A stretch of 64,000 nucleotides of DNA from Porphyra umbilicalis (GCA_002049455.2 KV918847.1:186001-250000); one strand, 5' to 3'; shown: positions 54,089 through 64,000, counted from the stretch's first letter. The notes: a model not told the origin generated them from the sequence alone. Numbers and translations: made by a program.

Positions 54089-55834
54089 ATGGCGCTCCGG
54101 CCGCGCCGCCGACGGCCCGTGGTGGTGGCCGCCGCCGCTGCTGCCGCGGCGGCGGCGACCACCATTGCCGTCGCAGCCACGGGCGTGGCCGCCGACTGCG
54201 TCGCTGTGCTGAACGTGACGAGCTTCTACCCACTGATGAGACTCAAGGTGGTACGTTACGCCGGGTGCCGCCCGTCCCCGCCCCGCCCCGCGCCGGCGTG
54301 ACGGCGTGAGCGCAGCCGCCCCGCACAGCCGCGCCTGATGGTCGCCGACACTGACGCCGAGGCGGGGCTTCTCCCCGTACTGCGGGCGCCGCTGCACGTG
54401 CGTTTGCCCAACCCCCCCCCCCCCCCCCCAACAGATCACGACCGGGGACGGCGTCGCCATTGCTCGTCAGAACGTCGAATTCTCCCGCTTCTCCTCCCCC
54501 ATCCGCGTCGTCGGCGGCTCCCAAGTGCAGTTGACGGTGCGGGTGGACCCCGCGTGCGCCGCCACCGCCGGTCAGGCGTCGTCTCTCGCCGGCATTGCCG
54601 CCGCCGTCTATGTGCGGCGGCGCGACGGCTCCACGCGGGCGCTGCTGTCGGACAGCTCGTGGGGGTGGCGCGACGGGGACGTGGCCCGCCTCTCCCCGTC
54701 GCCGCTGTGGGGCGGACAGCCGCTCGCCCAGGAGTTCCCGCCGCGCGGCGCCGCGTGGCTCACGCACCTCCACCCGCCGTCGGCAACGTCGTTTTGGACG
54801 AGCCTCGTCAAGATTTTGCCCGCCGACGTGTGCGCCGACGCGGCGCCGGCGGCGGCCGTCGGCGCCGTCGGTGGCGCCGCCCAGGGCGGGGGCGGGACGG
54901 TGTGGGGCACGCCCCAGCTCGTGGCAACGGCCCTCCTCGGTGTGCTGACGGCGCTCATGGCCGCCCTGACGGGCGCGCTGCAGGTGGCGCTCCGTCGCAC
55001 GCGGCGGCGCCTCGCGCCGGGCGGCGGCGGGCCCGACGGGCGGCTGGGCAGCGTCGACGCCCCCACGTCGGCCGCCGCGTCGGGCGACGCGGGGGACGGC
55101 GGCGCACCGCCGCCGCCGCCGCCGTCGCGACGATCGACGGGGGGCGGCGGGGGCGACCGGCCCCGCCGCTCGTCGGCCGCCGTCGACGGGTCGGCGGCGG
55201 GGGGGGGGGGGGGCCGCCCCAGCCCTGCTGGGCGCCACGCGGCAGCGACGCCAGCGCCGCGTCGGGCGACGGCCCCTCCCCGCGCTCGTCGGCGGCCGCG
55301 CCGCCGTCGTGGGGGGGGAGCGGCAGCTGCTGTTGCGGGCCGTCGGGGGGTGGCGTCGACGCGGCCGCGGGCGGCGGGTGGCACGCGGCGGCGGCGGCGG
55401 CGGTGCCCCGCCACGCGGCGCCGCCGCGCGCAGACGGCGGCGGCGCTGCCGCGGCGGCGGCGGCGGCAGTGGCAGCGGCCGCGCCGCCAGCGCCGCCGGC
55501 CCCGGCGCCCGCGGCGGCGGCCGCCGCCGCTGACCCCACTCGCTTTGGCCCCCTGTACGACCTCCCCCCTCCCCCCCCCGACGACGGCGCCGCCGCCCCC
55601 ACCGGGTGGGGCCTCGGCTCGACCATCTCGTCTGGCGGCCGCGCGTCCCTCCCCGGCGAGCGGCCGGTCGACCGCGACGACTCGGGCGGCGACAAGTGCG
55701 GCGGTGGCGGCGGGGAGAGCCTCGCGTCGGCCATCCGCGCGGGCTTTCCAGAGCCCCCGTCCATGCCGTCGGTGCTCATGTCGCCGGCGCCAGCGTCGTG
55801 GGCGTCGGCAGGCGGGCAGCCAAGAGCAACGTGA
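54089..55834 (+). CDS. Predicted secreted/type I membrane protein with long low-complexity tail
   Basis: Exon 1 (54089-54247) encodes MALRPRRRRPVVVAAAAAAA and then hydrophobic Ala/Val residues, a good signal peptide or anchor. CVAVLNVTSFYPLMRLK follows. The intron 54248-54434 (donor GTGGTACG, poly-C and AACAG acceptor) joins in phase to ITTGDGVAIARQNVEFSRF and a domain of about 150 residues with VGGSQVQLTVRVDPACAAT. A single hydrophobic segment (LVATALLGVLTALMAALTGA, near 54920-54980) is followed by Arg residues and a Gly/Ala/Ser/Pro-rich tail. The tail ends DPTRFGPLYDLPPPPPDDG and SLASAIRAGFPEPPS, with the stop at 55834. The frame with host-like codon use changes at a 15-G run (55199-55213). 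An assembly length error there is the simplest explanation; a small intron or a true frameshift is possible. No family is recognised for the extracellular part. Confidence 0.55.
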
Positions 55835-56402
55835 GGGCGGCGGCGGCCGGGGGGGAGGGAGGGGGGGGCGGGCGCCGCGTTGCGCCGCGGTCGTCTGGCC
55901 GAGACCAGGCGGGTGCCAGAGCCGGGTGGGCGCCCCACCGTGCCGGGCGGTCTGTCGCGGGCGTCGAGGCCGTGTCGACCGTGGGCGGGGGCGACCCGAA
56001 AACGGGTCCCCGCTGCGCCCATTTGCTGCCACGGCGGGCCGCCGCCGAGACACGGCTGTGCGGCCATGACGCAACAAGGCCATTGCCGCCCTCCACAGCA
56101 GCGGACGCGGGCGCGGGGCAAGAGCGAAAAATAAAACCGTTTAAAAAAACAAGGTGTCACCCCGCCGTCGACAAAGGAAAAAGAAAACAAACTAGGAGTA
56201 AACAACTCGAGCGACAAGCATAGCAAAAAAAATACACAAGAGGCACGCAAACCTAAAGATAACAAAAGGAGTAGTAAAAAAAAAAAAGCGAAGCAGCGAG
56301 TGCGAGTGCCGCCCGCACCACCCCCCGTACCGGCCGGGTGGCACACACGGGAAAGCGCACACCGCGCGCCGCGCCGCCGCCCCCGGGGGCCCCACCCCCC
56401 GC
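55835..56402. promoter_or_regulatory. Shared 3' region of two convergent host genes
   Basis: It lies between the stop at 55834 (plus) and the stop at 56403 (minus). From 56130 it becomes A-rich on the plus strand (AATAAA at 56130, several A runs to 56290), in contrast to the surrounding GC-rich coding DNA. Polyadenylation signals for the plus gene are plausible. Confidence 0.4.
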
Positions 56403-59400
56403 CTAGTCGCTCTTCTCCTCCGCCGCGGCCGCGTCGCGCGCAATCTCCTCCTTGGAGCGGGGCTTGAGCGTCGGCACGTCTGGGCGCTTGGCCTTGGGCT
56501 TGGGGTCCGCCGACGAGAGCGCGGCGGCGCCAAAGATGAAGAACCCCCCCGCAATGGCGTCGGGCCCAAAGCCCTCCCCGAGCGTCAGCGCCGACAGGGC
56601 GGCCGCAAACAGCGGCTGCGACGCGAAAATGACGGCCGCGTCGCTCGGCTTGACCGCCGCCTGCCCCCGCGCCTGCAGGTACCCGCTGAGCGCCGACACA
56701 AAGAGGCCCGTCCACACGACGACGGCAATGTTGACGGCAACCTCGCCGGCGAGCCACTCGGACCCGAGAAAGCCGACCGACGGCACGATGCGGCCGCCCG
56801 GGGCGTAGCTCGCCGCCATCTCCTCGGGGGGCGTCAGGTAGGCGGCAGAGGCCACCCACGCGAGCGACAGCGCCGCCTGCGCAAACACCTTGGTGCCGAC
56901 AAGCGGCGGCACGTGCATGCGGCGGCTAAACTGGGACAGCCGCAGGATGTAGATGGAGAAAAAGACGGCCGATAGCACCTCGAGGCCGTCCCCATTGAGC
57001 GTCGACAGCACCTCCACATTGTCGAGCGACAGGAGCGCCACGCCGGCGAGCGCAATCGCCGACGACGCCCAGTTGCAACCCGACACGGCCTGCAGGCCGG
57101 TCGAAAAGGCAAGCACCGGCACAATGACCGTTTGGAGTTGGTTGAGGAAGGCCGCCTGCGACGCCGACGTCACGTCGAGGCCGAGCACCTGCGTCACGTT
57201 GGCGAGGAACACCCACGTGCCGAGCTCAATGCCCGCCCGCACAAACGACCAGCGGGGCTCGGCGGGCGGCGGGGGGACGGCCAGGGCCTTTTCCGCCGCC
57301 GCCGCCACGTCGAGGATTTCCTCCCCGCCCTCAGCGTCCTTGGCTTCCGCGTCCGAGCTCGTCTTGGACGCCTTGGCGTTGGACGCGTGCCCGTCGGTCA
57401 GCGCCTTGACCTCCCGCTCCTCCTGCCAGCTCTTGAATTCGCCCCACAGGGACGGCACAAACACCGCCGACGACAGCAGCAGGCGCTCCGCGTTGAACAG
57501 CTCGGGCGACGGCGCGTGCTCCTGCGCATACAAGACGCGAACGAGGGGCGAAAAGGAACCCCACAGGCCGGCCACGGCAAAGAGGAGGATCTTGCCGGGC
57601 ACCTTGACGGCGCCCAGCCCAAAGTCGAGCGACACGGTGCCACTGTTGGCGAGCGCCATGGCCGACGCCATCTCGGCCGCCCGCCGCTGGGTGCGGGCGG
57701 CAATGGCCGCCGCCCGCTGCGCGGGGGTCCGCGACGGCGGCCGCTTGACGGCCGCCTTGCGGTTGGCGGCGGCGGCAGCGGCAGCGGCGGCGCGTGCCGC
57801 CTCTGCGTCGGCGGCGGCTCGCACCTCGCGCGCCTCGTCGTCTTCAGCGGCGAGGCGCTGCGTCTGAGAGCTAATGCGCTCCTGCATCGCCTCCTCGGCT
57901 CGCACGCGGGCGGCTTCGGCCGCCTTCTCTTCGGCCGTGCGGGGGGGCTCGTCGGCCTTGACGGTCGACGGCGTCGCGTCGACCACCTCGGCGTCGCGCG
58001 TCGGCGACGCGTCGCGGTCGACGGTGGGGGCATCCGCGTCGGGGGCGTCGGGGCGACCCGCCGTCGCCGCCGACGCTGCGCGTTTGGCGTCGGCCGCCTC
58101 GGCGCGGAGGCGTTGCATCGACGCGTCGAGCGCGGCGCGGCGCTCCTCATCGGTCGGCACCCGATCGGCGGCGGCCGCCTGGGCGGCTTCGGCCTCGGCC
58201 CGCTCTGCCGCTGCCTCTTTGGCAGCGGCGCGCTCGGCAGCCGCCGCCTCGTCCCGCGCCCGCCGGTCGGCGGCTTGGCGCGCCGCCTCTTTGGCAATCG
58301 CCGACCGGCGGCGCTCCATCTCGGCGGCCGCCTCCTCCCGCGCGACACGGTCCGCGTCGGCCTTGCGCGTCGCTTCGGCGGCGGCGGCCGCCTCGGCCGC
58401 CACCCGCCGCTCGGCGCGGTCGGCCGCCTCGGCGACGCGCGCCTCCTCCGCCGCCTTTTCCGCCGCCTCGGCCGCGTCTGCCTCCCGCTTGGCCGTCGCC
58501 GCGCGGGACGAGAGGCGCCACGCCTCGGCTTGGGCCGCCGCCGCGCGGTCGGCTTCCGCCTCCTCGGCGGCGGCGCGCTTGGCTTCCGCCTCCTCGGCGG
58601 TCAGGCGCTCCGCTTCCGCCTCGTCGGCGGCTTGGCGTTCGGCGAGTGCCGCCTCCTCGGCGGCCGACTCAGCCGCCGCGGCTTGCGCGTCGAGGCGGTC
58701 GGCTTCGGCTTTTTGGGCTTCCCACTGCTGCGCCGCGGCCGCGCGCTCGGCCGCGCGCTCCGCTTCTGCCTTTTCCGCCGCCTGCCGCTGCATGGTCGTC
58801 GCTTCCGCGGCGCGGCGGTAGGCCTCGGCAGCGACCGCCGCGATGCGCTCCTGCTCGGCGGCGAGGGCGGCGACGCGGTCCGACTCTGCCTTTTCGTCGG
58901 CGAGGCGCTGCGCTTCCGCGCGCTTGGCCTCGGCGCTCGCCGCGGCGGCGCGCTCCTGGTCGGCCTTTTCCGCGGCCGCGCGCTCCGCGGCGCGGGTTTC
59001 CGCTTGCGCCTTGTCGGCGGCGAGGCGCTCGGCTTCGGCCTTGCGGGCAGCGAGGCGCTCGGCTTCGGCGGCGGCAGCGACCTTGCGGTCAGCTTCGGCC
59101 TTGACGGCGGCTTGGCGCTCGGCGGCCGCCTCGGCCGCCTGCCGCCGCCGCTCCGTCTCGGCCTGCGCGACGGCGCGCTCCGATTCCGCAGCTTCCTGCT
59201 TTCGGCGCTCTGCGTCGGCGACGCGGGCGGCTTGGCGCTCGGCTTCGGCGGCTTCGGCGGCCCGCCGCTCGGCCTTGGTGGCTTCGGCGGCGCGGCGGTA
59301 GGCTTCCGCCGCCGCCTTGGAGATGCGCTCTTGCTCATTCTTCATGGCCGACACGCGGTCCGTTTCGGCCGCGTCGGCGGTGGCGCGCTTGGCGTCGGCC

Positions 59401-62400
59401 GCCGCCGCCGCCGACTTTTTCGCGTCCGCCTCATCGGCGGCTTTGCGCTCAGCGACTAGGCGCTTGCGCTCCTCCTCGACGGCCGCCCGGCGGCGAATCA
59501 TCTCGGCGGCCATGTCGTCCCGCCGCGCCCGCTCGGCACGCTCCTTGGCACGGTTGGCCTCGTCGGTCGAGGCTTTGACGCGCGGGGCGGGGGCGGTGCG
59601 GGTGGTGGCCTGCGTCGCCGTCCGCGCCGCATCCTCCTCTGCCGCCAGCCGCGCGATGGCGTCGGCTTCGGCGACGAGGCGCTCGGCCTCGGCCGCCTCC
59701 TCGCCGAGGCGGGCGGCCTTGGTCGCCATCCGGTCGGCGTCGACCTTGGCGGCGGCGGCTTGCTCGGCCTCGGCTGCCGCCTGCGACGCGGCAGCGGCAC
59801 GCTCGGCCGTCGCCTTGCGGTCGGCTTCGGCCTTGCGGTCGGCCTCCGCCTTGCGGTCGGCCTTGACCTTGGCCTTGTCCGCCGCCCGCCGCTCCGCGTC
59901 GGCCTTGACCGTCGCCGCCCGGTCGGCGGCGCGCGTGGCTGCGGCCGCCTCCTCCTGCGCAATCTGCGCGGTCGCCCGCTCCGTCGCCGCCTCGGCGTCG
60001 GCGAGGCGCTGGATTTCGCCCGCCTCGGCAACGAGGCGCTCGGCTTCGGCCGCCTCGCGGGCGAGTGCCTCAATCTTGGCAACGAGGCGCGCCTCGGTCG
60101 CCGCCGCAGTAACCGCGCGCTCCGCCTCTGCGCGCTGCGCAGCGAGACGCTCCTGGCCCGACGTACGGTCAGCGGCAGCCTTGGCGTTGGCCGTGCGCTC
60201 GGCGTCAAGAGCCGCCGCCATGCGGCGGTTGGCTTGGACTTGCGCCTCGGCGGCACGCTGCGTGGCCGCCGCCTCGGCGGCAATGCGCTGCACTTCTGCC
60301 GCCTCGGCCGCAAGGCGCTCGGCTTCCGCCGCTTCGGCCGCCAGGCAGGCGGCCCTGGCGGCAATGCGCTCGACCGCCGCCTTCTCCGCCGCCATCCGGT
60401 CGGTAGCGGCCTTTTCCGCCGCCGCCCGCTCCGCGCGGAGCTTCTCCGCAGCGACCCGGTCGGCCTCGGCCTTGGCAGCGGCCGCGGCGCGGTCGGCCTG
60501 CGACTTTTTCTCCACGGCCAGCCGGTCAGATTCCGCCTTGGCAGCGGCGGCGCGCGCCGTCTCGGCGCGTTCCGCAGCGACGCGGTCCAATTCGACCTTG
60601 CCCTTGGCCATCCGCTCCAGCTCTGCCGCCTCGGAGGCGACGCGGTCGGCTTCGGCGGCGACGCGCTCCGCTTCGGCCGCCTCCTCGGCCAACCGCTGCA
60701 CCTTGGCCGCAAAGCGCGCCGCGTCGGCCTGCTCCGCGGCCGCCCGCGCGGCGGCGATGCGTTCCGCCTCGACGCCGTCCGCTTCGGCCTGGTCGGCGAC
60801 GCGCGCGGCTTCCGACGCAAGACGGGTGGCTTCGTCCTCCTTGGCCGCCGTCCCAGCACCAGCAGCGACCGGGTCCCCGCGTGACCGCCCGTCAATCGCC
60901 TGGGCGGCATTGCGCTTGCCCTCGGCCACCTCTGCAGCAAGCCGCTGAGCCATCGCCGCCAATGCCGCGCGCCGCTTGTCGGTATCCGCTTCGGCCTTGA
61001 GGCGCGCCGCAGAGGCGGCGAGCACCGCCCGACGCGCCTCAAAGTCCGCCGCGGTCGCGTCACGATCCGCATTGGCCGCTGCCGACGCCTTGTCTTCCTC
61101 AGCAGCCGCGGCTGTGGCAGCCCGCTGCGCTGCCGCCGCTTCATCGGCGAGGCGGTCAGCGTCGGCAGCCTCCGACGCAAGCTTGGACGGCGATGCCGCG
61201 GCAAGGCCGTCGGCCTCGCGCCGCTTGGCCGCCGCCGCCTCGGCGACGAGGCGCTCGGCGCTCGCTGCCAGCGCCGCCATCCGCTCGTCCATCGACGCGG
61301 CGGCCGCGGCGCGCGTGGCGTCAGCAGCCGCCGACGCGCGCTGGCCGTCGCCCAGGCGCGCAGCGTCGGCAGCGCCGGCCGTCGCGCGCTCCTGCTCGGC
61401 GGCCGCGTCGGCCACGCGCTGGCCGACGGCTGCGTCGGCCTTGCGGCGCTTGGCGTCGGCGGCTTCCTTGCGGAGGCGGGCGGCCGACTGAGCAATCGCC
61501 GCCATGCGTTCGTCCATGGATGGGGATCGAGCCAGGGGCGGGGGGGCCGCGCCGGCAGACGCTGCCGGAGGCGCCGCGCCGGCCGTTCCGGCCTTGGCCC
61601 CGGCAGCTTCCCGCTTGAGCCGGTCCGCGCTCGCCTTGATGGCCGCCATCCGCTCCTCCTGTGACGGCGAAGCCACAAGCGGCTGCGCTGCGGGCGCGGC
61701 AGGCGCGGCAGGCGCCTGGGCCGCCTTGGTCGCCTGTGTCTCTTTGGCCGCCGCAGCCTCTGCCTTGAGGCGCTCGGTGCTGGCCTTGATCGCCGCGATG
61801 CGCTCCTCCATTGATGGCACCCGCTCCGGGGCATCAGCAACGGCCGCAGACGACGTTGGGGCCGAGCTGGCGGCGGCCGGCGACTGGGTGCCGGCGGCCC
61901 TGGCCTTCGCCGCCTTGGCATCGGCCGCCTCCTTCTTCAACCGGTCGGCGCTGGCCTTGATGGCGTCCATTCGCTCCTTCATCGATGGCGCCAGCGGCTC
62001 GGCGACGGCAGACCCAGTTGTAGACCCGCTCGAGGTTGCTGGCTTGGCGTCGACGGCCTTGGATTTGGCCTGCTGGGCCGCCACAGACTCGGCCTTGAGG
62101 CGGTCGGCGCTGGCCTTGATCGCTGCCAGGCGCTCCTCCATCGACGGTGCCTTGGCGGGCGCCTCGACGGCCGCAGCGGGGGTCGGAGGCGCGACGCGGC
62201 CCGCGTCGACCGTCTGGGCCGGGGCCGTCTGCGACTGGGCGGCCTTGGCAGCGGCCGCCTCGGCCTTGAGGCGGTCGGCGCTGGCCTTGATGGCCGCCAG
62301 CCGCTCATCCATCGACAGCGCCTTGGCCGGCGGCTCCGCAACCACCGCGGAAGCCGATGGAGGGGAGCCACCCACGTTGGCGGGTTTGGCCCTGGCGGCC

Positions 62401-63998
62401 TTGGCCTCTGCGGCCTCCCGCTTCAGACGATCCGCACTAGCCTTGATCGCCGCCATGCGTTCGTCAACCGACGGGGCGCGCACCAGCGGCTCCGCAACGG
62501 CCGTGGCGGGGGCGGTGGCAGCGCCCCGCGAGCCTCCCGCGTTGCCCGCGTTGCCCGAGCCGCCCGAGCCGCCCGAGCCGCCCGAGCCACCCGAGCCACC
62601 CGAGCCCGACGGCTTGGCATCCGCCGACCGCGCCCTGGCCTCCTTGGCCTCCTGTGCTTCCCGCTTCAACCGGGCCGCGGTGGCCTTGATGGCCGCCAGG
62701 CGCTGGTCGACCGACGTGGGGCGGTCCAGCGGCGGCGCCGCCGACGCAGAAGGCGTCGACGAGGCGCCACCGCCGTCCGACGGTCGAGCGTCCCCGGCTT
62801 CAATCTTGGCGGCCTTGGCGGCAGCCGCCTCGGCCTTGAGACGGTCGGCGCTGGCCTTGATGGCCGCCAGCCGCTCGTCCATCGACGGAACCGCCACCGG
62901 TGGCTCGGCAACAGACGCGTCCGGCGTCGTCGGCGCGCGAGCCGGGGCGGCGGGCTTGGCCGCGGCAGCCTCTGCCTTGGCGCGCTCCACCTCGGCGGCT
63001 TCGGCCTTGAGGCGGTCGGCGCTAGCCTTGATGGCCGCCAGCCGCTCGTCCATTGAAGGGGTCTGGACCTGCGACTCGGCGACGGCCGCCGACGGGGCAG
63101 GCGCCGAGCCGCCTGGGCTCGGTGGGCTTGGCGGCTTGGCCTTTGCGGCCTTGGCCTTGGCCGCCTTGGTCACATCCGACTCGGCCTTCAGGCGGTCCGC
63201 ACTCGCCTTGATGGCCGCGAGACGCTCCTCCATCGACGGTACAGGGACATCCTCTGCCTCAGCGGCGGGGGCCGACGGCGCGCTGCGGCCGGCGGCGGGC
63301 TTGGCGTCGGTAGCCTTGGCCTGGGCGGCCTTGGCCTCGGCAGCCTCCCGCTTGAGCCGGTCCGCGCTCGCCTTGATCGCCGCCACCCGCTCGTCTTGCG
63401 ACGGAGAGCGAGCGAGCGGCTGCGACGACGCGGGTTCCGCAGACGAGGTGCCCGCGCCAGACGGCCTGTCATTGTCCGCCTTGGCCTTGGCAGCCTTGGC
63501 TTCCGCCGCCTCCCGCTTCAAGCGGTCCGCGGTGGCCCTGATCGCCGCCATCCGCTCGTCGACCGAAGTCGACAAGGCGGGCGGCTCGGCCCCGGGCGCC
63601 GCGGGGGCAGAAGGCGAGCCAGCCGAGCCGGCGGCCTTTACAGTGTCTGCCTTGGCCGCCGCCGCAGCCGCCGCCTCGGCCTTGAGCCGGTCGGCACTCG
63701 CCTTGATGGCCGCGAGGCGTTCCTCCATCGACGGCCCAGGGGCATCTTCCGCCGCCGCGCCAGGGGCCGACGGCGCGCTGCGGCCAGCCGCGGGCTTGGC
63801 GTCGGCAGCCTTGGCCTGGGCGGCCTTGGCCTCGGCAGCCTCCCGCTTGAGCCGGTCCGCGCTCGCCTTGATCGCCGCCATCCGCTCATCCTGCGATGGC
63901 ACCTGCACCGGCGGCTGCGCTGCTGTCGTGGGAGGCGCGGCGGGCTTGGCCGGGGCGTCGGCCTTGGCCTTGGCAGCCGCCGCCGCCTCGGCCTTCAA
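56403..63998 (-). CDS. Giant coiled-coil repeat protein ending in an EamA/DMT transporter (5' end outside window)
   Basis: The frame is open for at least 2531 codons, from the right edge to the stop at 56403. The first 850 or so visible residues are 16 tandem units of 70-85 residues. Each has a conserved helix (SMDERLAAIKASADRLKAEA) and an Ala/Pro linker. About 1150 residues of Ala/Glu/Arg/Lys heptad-like coiled coil follow (AERLAAEAAEVQRIAAEAAA style). The last 420 residues (from about 57670) are a drug/metabolite-transporter fold. It starts VPGKILLFAVAGLWGSFSPL and continues with FNAERLLLSSAVFVPSLWGE, SQAAFLNQLQTVIVPVLAF, an interior hydrophobic block and ASQPLFAAALSALTLGEGFG. This is two EamA modules of about ten membrane segments. 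Such transporters usually stand alone at 300-450 residues. Homologues with this VPGKxLLFxVAGLWGSFSP opening occur in photosynthetic eukaryotes, so an organelle-membrane location is plausible but inferred. The coiled coil and transporter could be separate genes only if an unseen start near 57660 is used. Confidence 0.7.
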   Translation of the reverse strand: MKAEAAAAAKAKADAPAKPAAPPTTAAQPPVQVPSQDERMAAIKASADRLKREAAEAKAAQAKAADAKPAAGRSAPSAPGAAAEDAPGPSMEERLAAIKASADRLKAEAAAAAAAKADTVKAAGSAGSPSAPAAPGAEPPALSTSVDERMAAIRATADRLKREAAEAKAAKAKADNDRPSGAGTSSAEPASSQPLARSPSQDERVAAIKASADRLKREAAEAKAAQAKATDAKPAAGRSAPSAPAAEAEDVPVPSMEERLAAIKASADRLKAESDVTKAAKAKAAKAKPPSPPSPGGSAPAPSAAVAESQVQTPSMDERLAAIKASADRLKAEAAEVERAKAEAAAAKPAAPARAPTTPDASVAEPPVAVPSMDERLAAIKASADRLKAEAAAAKAAKIEAGDARPSDGGGASSTPSASAAPPLDRPTSVDQRLAAIKATAARLKREAQEAKEARARSADAKPSGSGGSGGSGGSGGSGGSGNAGNAGGSRGAATAPATAVAEPLVRAPSVDERMAAIKASADRLKREAAEAKAARAKPANVGGSPPSASAVVAEPPAKALSMDERLAAIKASADRLKAEAAAAKAAQSQTAPAQTVDAGRVAPPTPAAAVEAPAKAPSMEERLAAIKASADRLKAESVAAQQAKSKAVDAKPATSSGSTTGSAVAEPLAPSMKERMDAIKASADRLKKEAADAKAAKARAAGTQSPAAASSAPTSSAAVADAPERVPSMEERIAAIKASTERLKAEAAAAKETQATKAAQAPAAPAAPAAQPLVASPSQEERMAAIKASADRLKREAAGAKAGTAGAAPPAASAGAAPPPLARSPSMDERMAAIAQSAARLRKEAADAKRRKADAAVGQRVADAAAEQERATAGAADAARLGDGQRASAAADATRAAAAASMDERMAALAASAERLVAEAAAAKRREADGLAAASPSKLASEAADADRLADEAAAAQRAATAAAAEEDKASAAANADRDATAADFEARRAVLAASAARLKAEADTDKRRAALAAMAQRLAAEVAEGKRNAAQAIDGRSRGDPVAAGAGTAAKEDEATRLASEAARVADQAEADGVEAERIAAARAAAEQADAARFAAKVQRLAEEAAEAERVAAEADRVASEAAELERMAKGKVELDRVAAERAETARAAAAKAESDRLAVEKKSQADRAAAAAKAEADRVAAEKLRAERAAAEKAATDRMAAEKAAVERIAARAACLAAEAAEAERLAAEAAEVQRIAAEAAATQRAAEAQVQANRRMAAALDAERTANAKAAADRTSGQERLAAQRAEAERAVTAAATEARLVAKIEALAREAAEAERLVAEAGEIQRLADAEAATERATAQIAQEEAAAATRAADRAATVKADAERRAADKAKVKADRKAEADRKAEADRKATAERAAAASQAAAEAEQAAAAKVDADRMATKAARLGEEAAEAERLVAEADAIARLAAEEDAARTATQATTRTAPAPRVKASTDEANRAKERAERARRDDMAAEMIRRRAAVEEERKRLVAERKAADEADAKKSAAAAADAKRATADAAETDRVSAMKNEQERISKAAAEAYRRAAEATKAERRAAEAAEAERQAARVADAERRKQEAAESERAVAQAETERRRQAAEAAAERQAAVKAEADRKVAAAAEAERLAARKAEAERLAADKAQAETRAAERAAAEKADQERAAAASAEAKRAEAQRLADEKAESDRVAALAAEQERIAAVAAEAYRRAAEATTMQRQAAEKAEAERAAERAAAAQQWEAQKAEADRLDAQAAAAESAAEEAALAERQAADEAEAERLTAEEAEAKRAAAEEAEADRAAAAQAEAWRLSSRAATAKREADAAEAAEKAAEEARVAEAADRAERRVAAEAAAAAEATRKADADRVAREEAAAEMERRRSAIAKEAARQAADRRARDEAAAAERAAAKEAAAERAEAEAAQAAAADRVPTDEERRAALDASMQRLRAEAADAKRAASAATAGRPDAPDADAPTVDRDASPTRDAEVVDATPSTVKADEPPRTAEEKAAEAARVRAEEAMQERISSQTQRLAAEDDEAREVRAAADAEAARAAAAAAAAANRKAAVKRPPSRTPAQRAAAIAARTQRRAAEMASAMALANSGTVSLDFGLGAVKVPGKILLFAVAGLWGSFSPLVRVLYAQEHAPSPELFNAERLLLSSAVFVPSLWGEFKSWQEEREVKALTDGHASNAKASKTSSDAEAKDAEGGEEILDVAAAAEKALAVPPPPAEPRWSFVRAGIELGTWVFLANVTQVLGLDVTSASQAAFLNQLQTVIVPVLAFSTGLQAVSGCNWASSAIALAGVALLSLDNVEVLSTLNGDGLEVLSAVFFSIYILRLSQFSRRMHVPPLVGTKVFAQAALSLAWVASAAYLTPPEEMAASYAPGGRIVPSVGFLGSEWLAGEVAVNIAVVVWTGLFVSALSGYLQARGQAAVKPSDAAVIFASQPLFAAALSALTLGEGFGPDAIAGGFFIFGAAALSSADPKPKAKRPDVPTLKPRSKEEIARDAAAAEEKSD
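61440..63998 (-). repeat. Sixteen tandem coding units of 210-255 bp
   Basis: DNA encoding DERLAAIKASADRLK recurs sixteen times on the minus strand, with linkers of 40-60 residues that vary in length and in Gly/Ser/Pro content; one has a GGSGGSGGSGGSGG insertion. A degenerate later unit (DEERRAALDASMQRLRAEA) lies near 58100. Confidence 0.85.
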
Positions 63999-64000
63999 CC

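Noticed and set aside
57132-60948. Long plus-strand open frames (775 and 543 residues) opposite the transporter/coiled-coil gene
   Set aside because: They are antisense by-products of GC-rich alanine/glutamate codons. They show no domain, and the minus-strand frame has motifs and a continuous 2531-codon reading.
1-64000. rRNA or tRNA genes
   Set aside because: Scanning by eye found no conserved rRNA blocks and no cloverleaf with a TTCGA-type T-loop in the right context; a dedicated tRNA search was not possible.

Overview
This is a GC-rich eukaryotic nuclear window dominated by DNA transposons. It has spliceosomal introns (GTACGT-type donors, CAG-type acceptors), long alanine/glycine/proline-rich coding runs and no bacterial operon structure. 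A plastid-era origin is suggested by a drug/metabolite-type transporter and by a STAND protein with TPR repeats of the cyanobacterial type. A GC-rich alga, for instance a bangiophyte red alga such as Porphyra/Pyropia, is my best guess; this is inference, not proof.

Layout. 1-677 (minus) is the end of an unrecognised cysteine-rich frame that runs off the left edge. About 2060-5400 is a Tc1/mariner-type element (minus) split by an intact pogo-like element (3080-4936). 5.7-12.6 kb is mostly non-coding and holds a 2.46-kb inverted-repeat element (7678-10135), an interspersed repeat and a 73-bp hairpin. 12622-32296 is a chain of three abutting PIF/Harbinger elements, with the trinucleotide TAA at both internal junctions and before the first: a 394-bp MITE, then two autonomous-type elements of 9.8 and 9.5 kb lying tail to tail. 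Each large element carries a DDE transposase gene convergent with a SANT/NAM-like gene. Both genes carry long, different, low-complexity tandem repeats, and most copies are damaged. Two LTR-like fossils sit inside the second large element.

32618-35396 is a host-type NB-ARC/TPR (STAND) gene with one apparent one-base frameshift. 35.4-39.8 kb is non-coding, with two copies of a Stowaway-like hairpin MITE. 39806-50372 is a complete 10.57-kb Plavaka/CACTA-like element with matching inverted ends and a 2-bp AT target duplication. Its boundary is confirmed by an unoccupied copy of the same target repeat near 7.05 kb. It has a three-exon transposase gene (minus) and a divergent three-exon accessory gene (plus) of unknown function. 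50.4-52.2 kb is a degraded Tnp2-type CACTA transposase.

54089-55834 encodes a predicted secreted/type I membrane protein with one intron. 56403-63998 (minus, 5' end outside the window) encodes a giant alanine-rich coiled-coil repeat protein ending in an EamA/DMT transporter. Overall, this is a transposon nest between at least three host genes. Each transposon supplies its own transposase plus a second protein, and the insertion history can be read from target duplications, nesting and an empty site.
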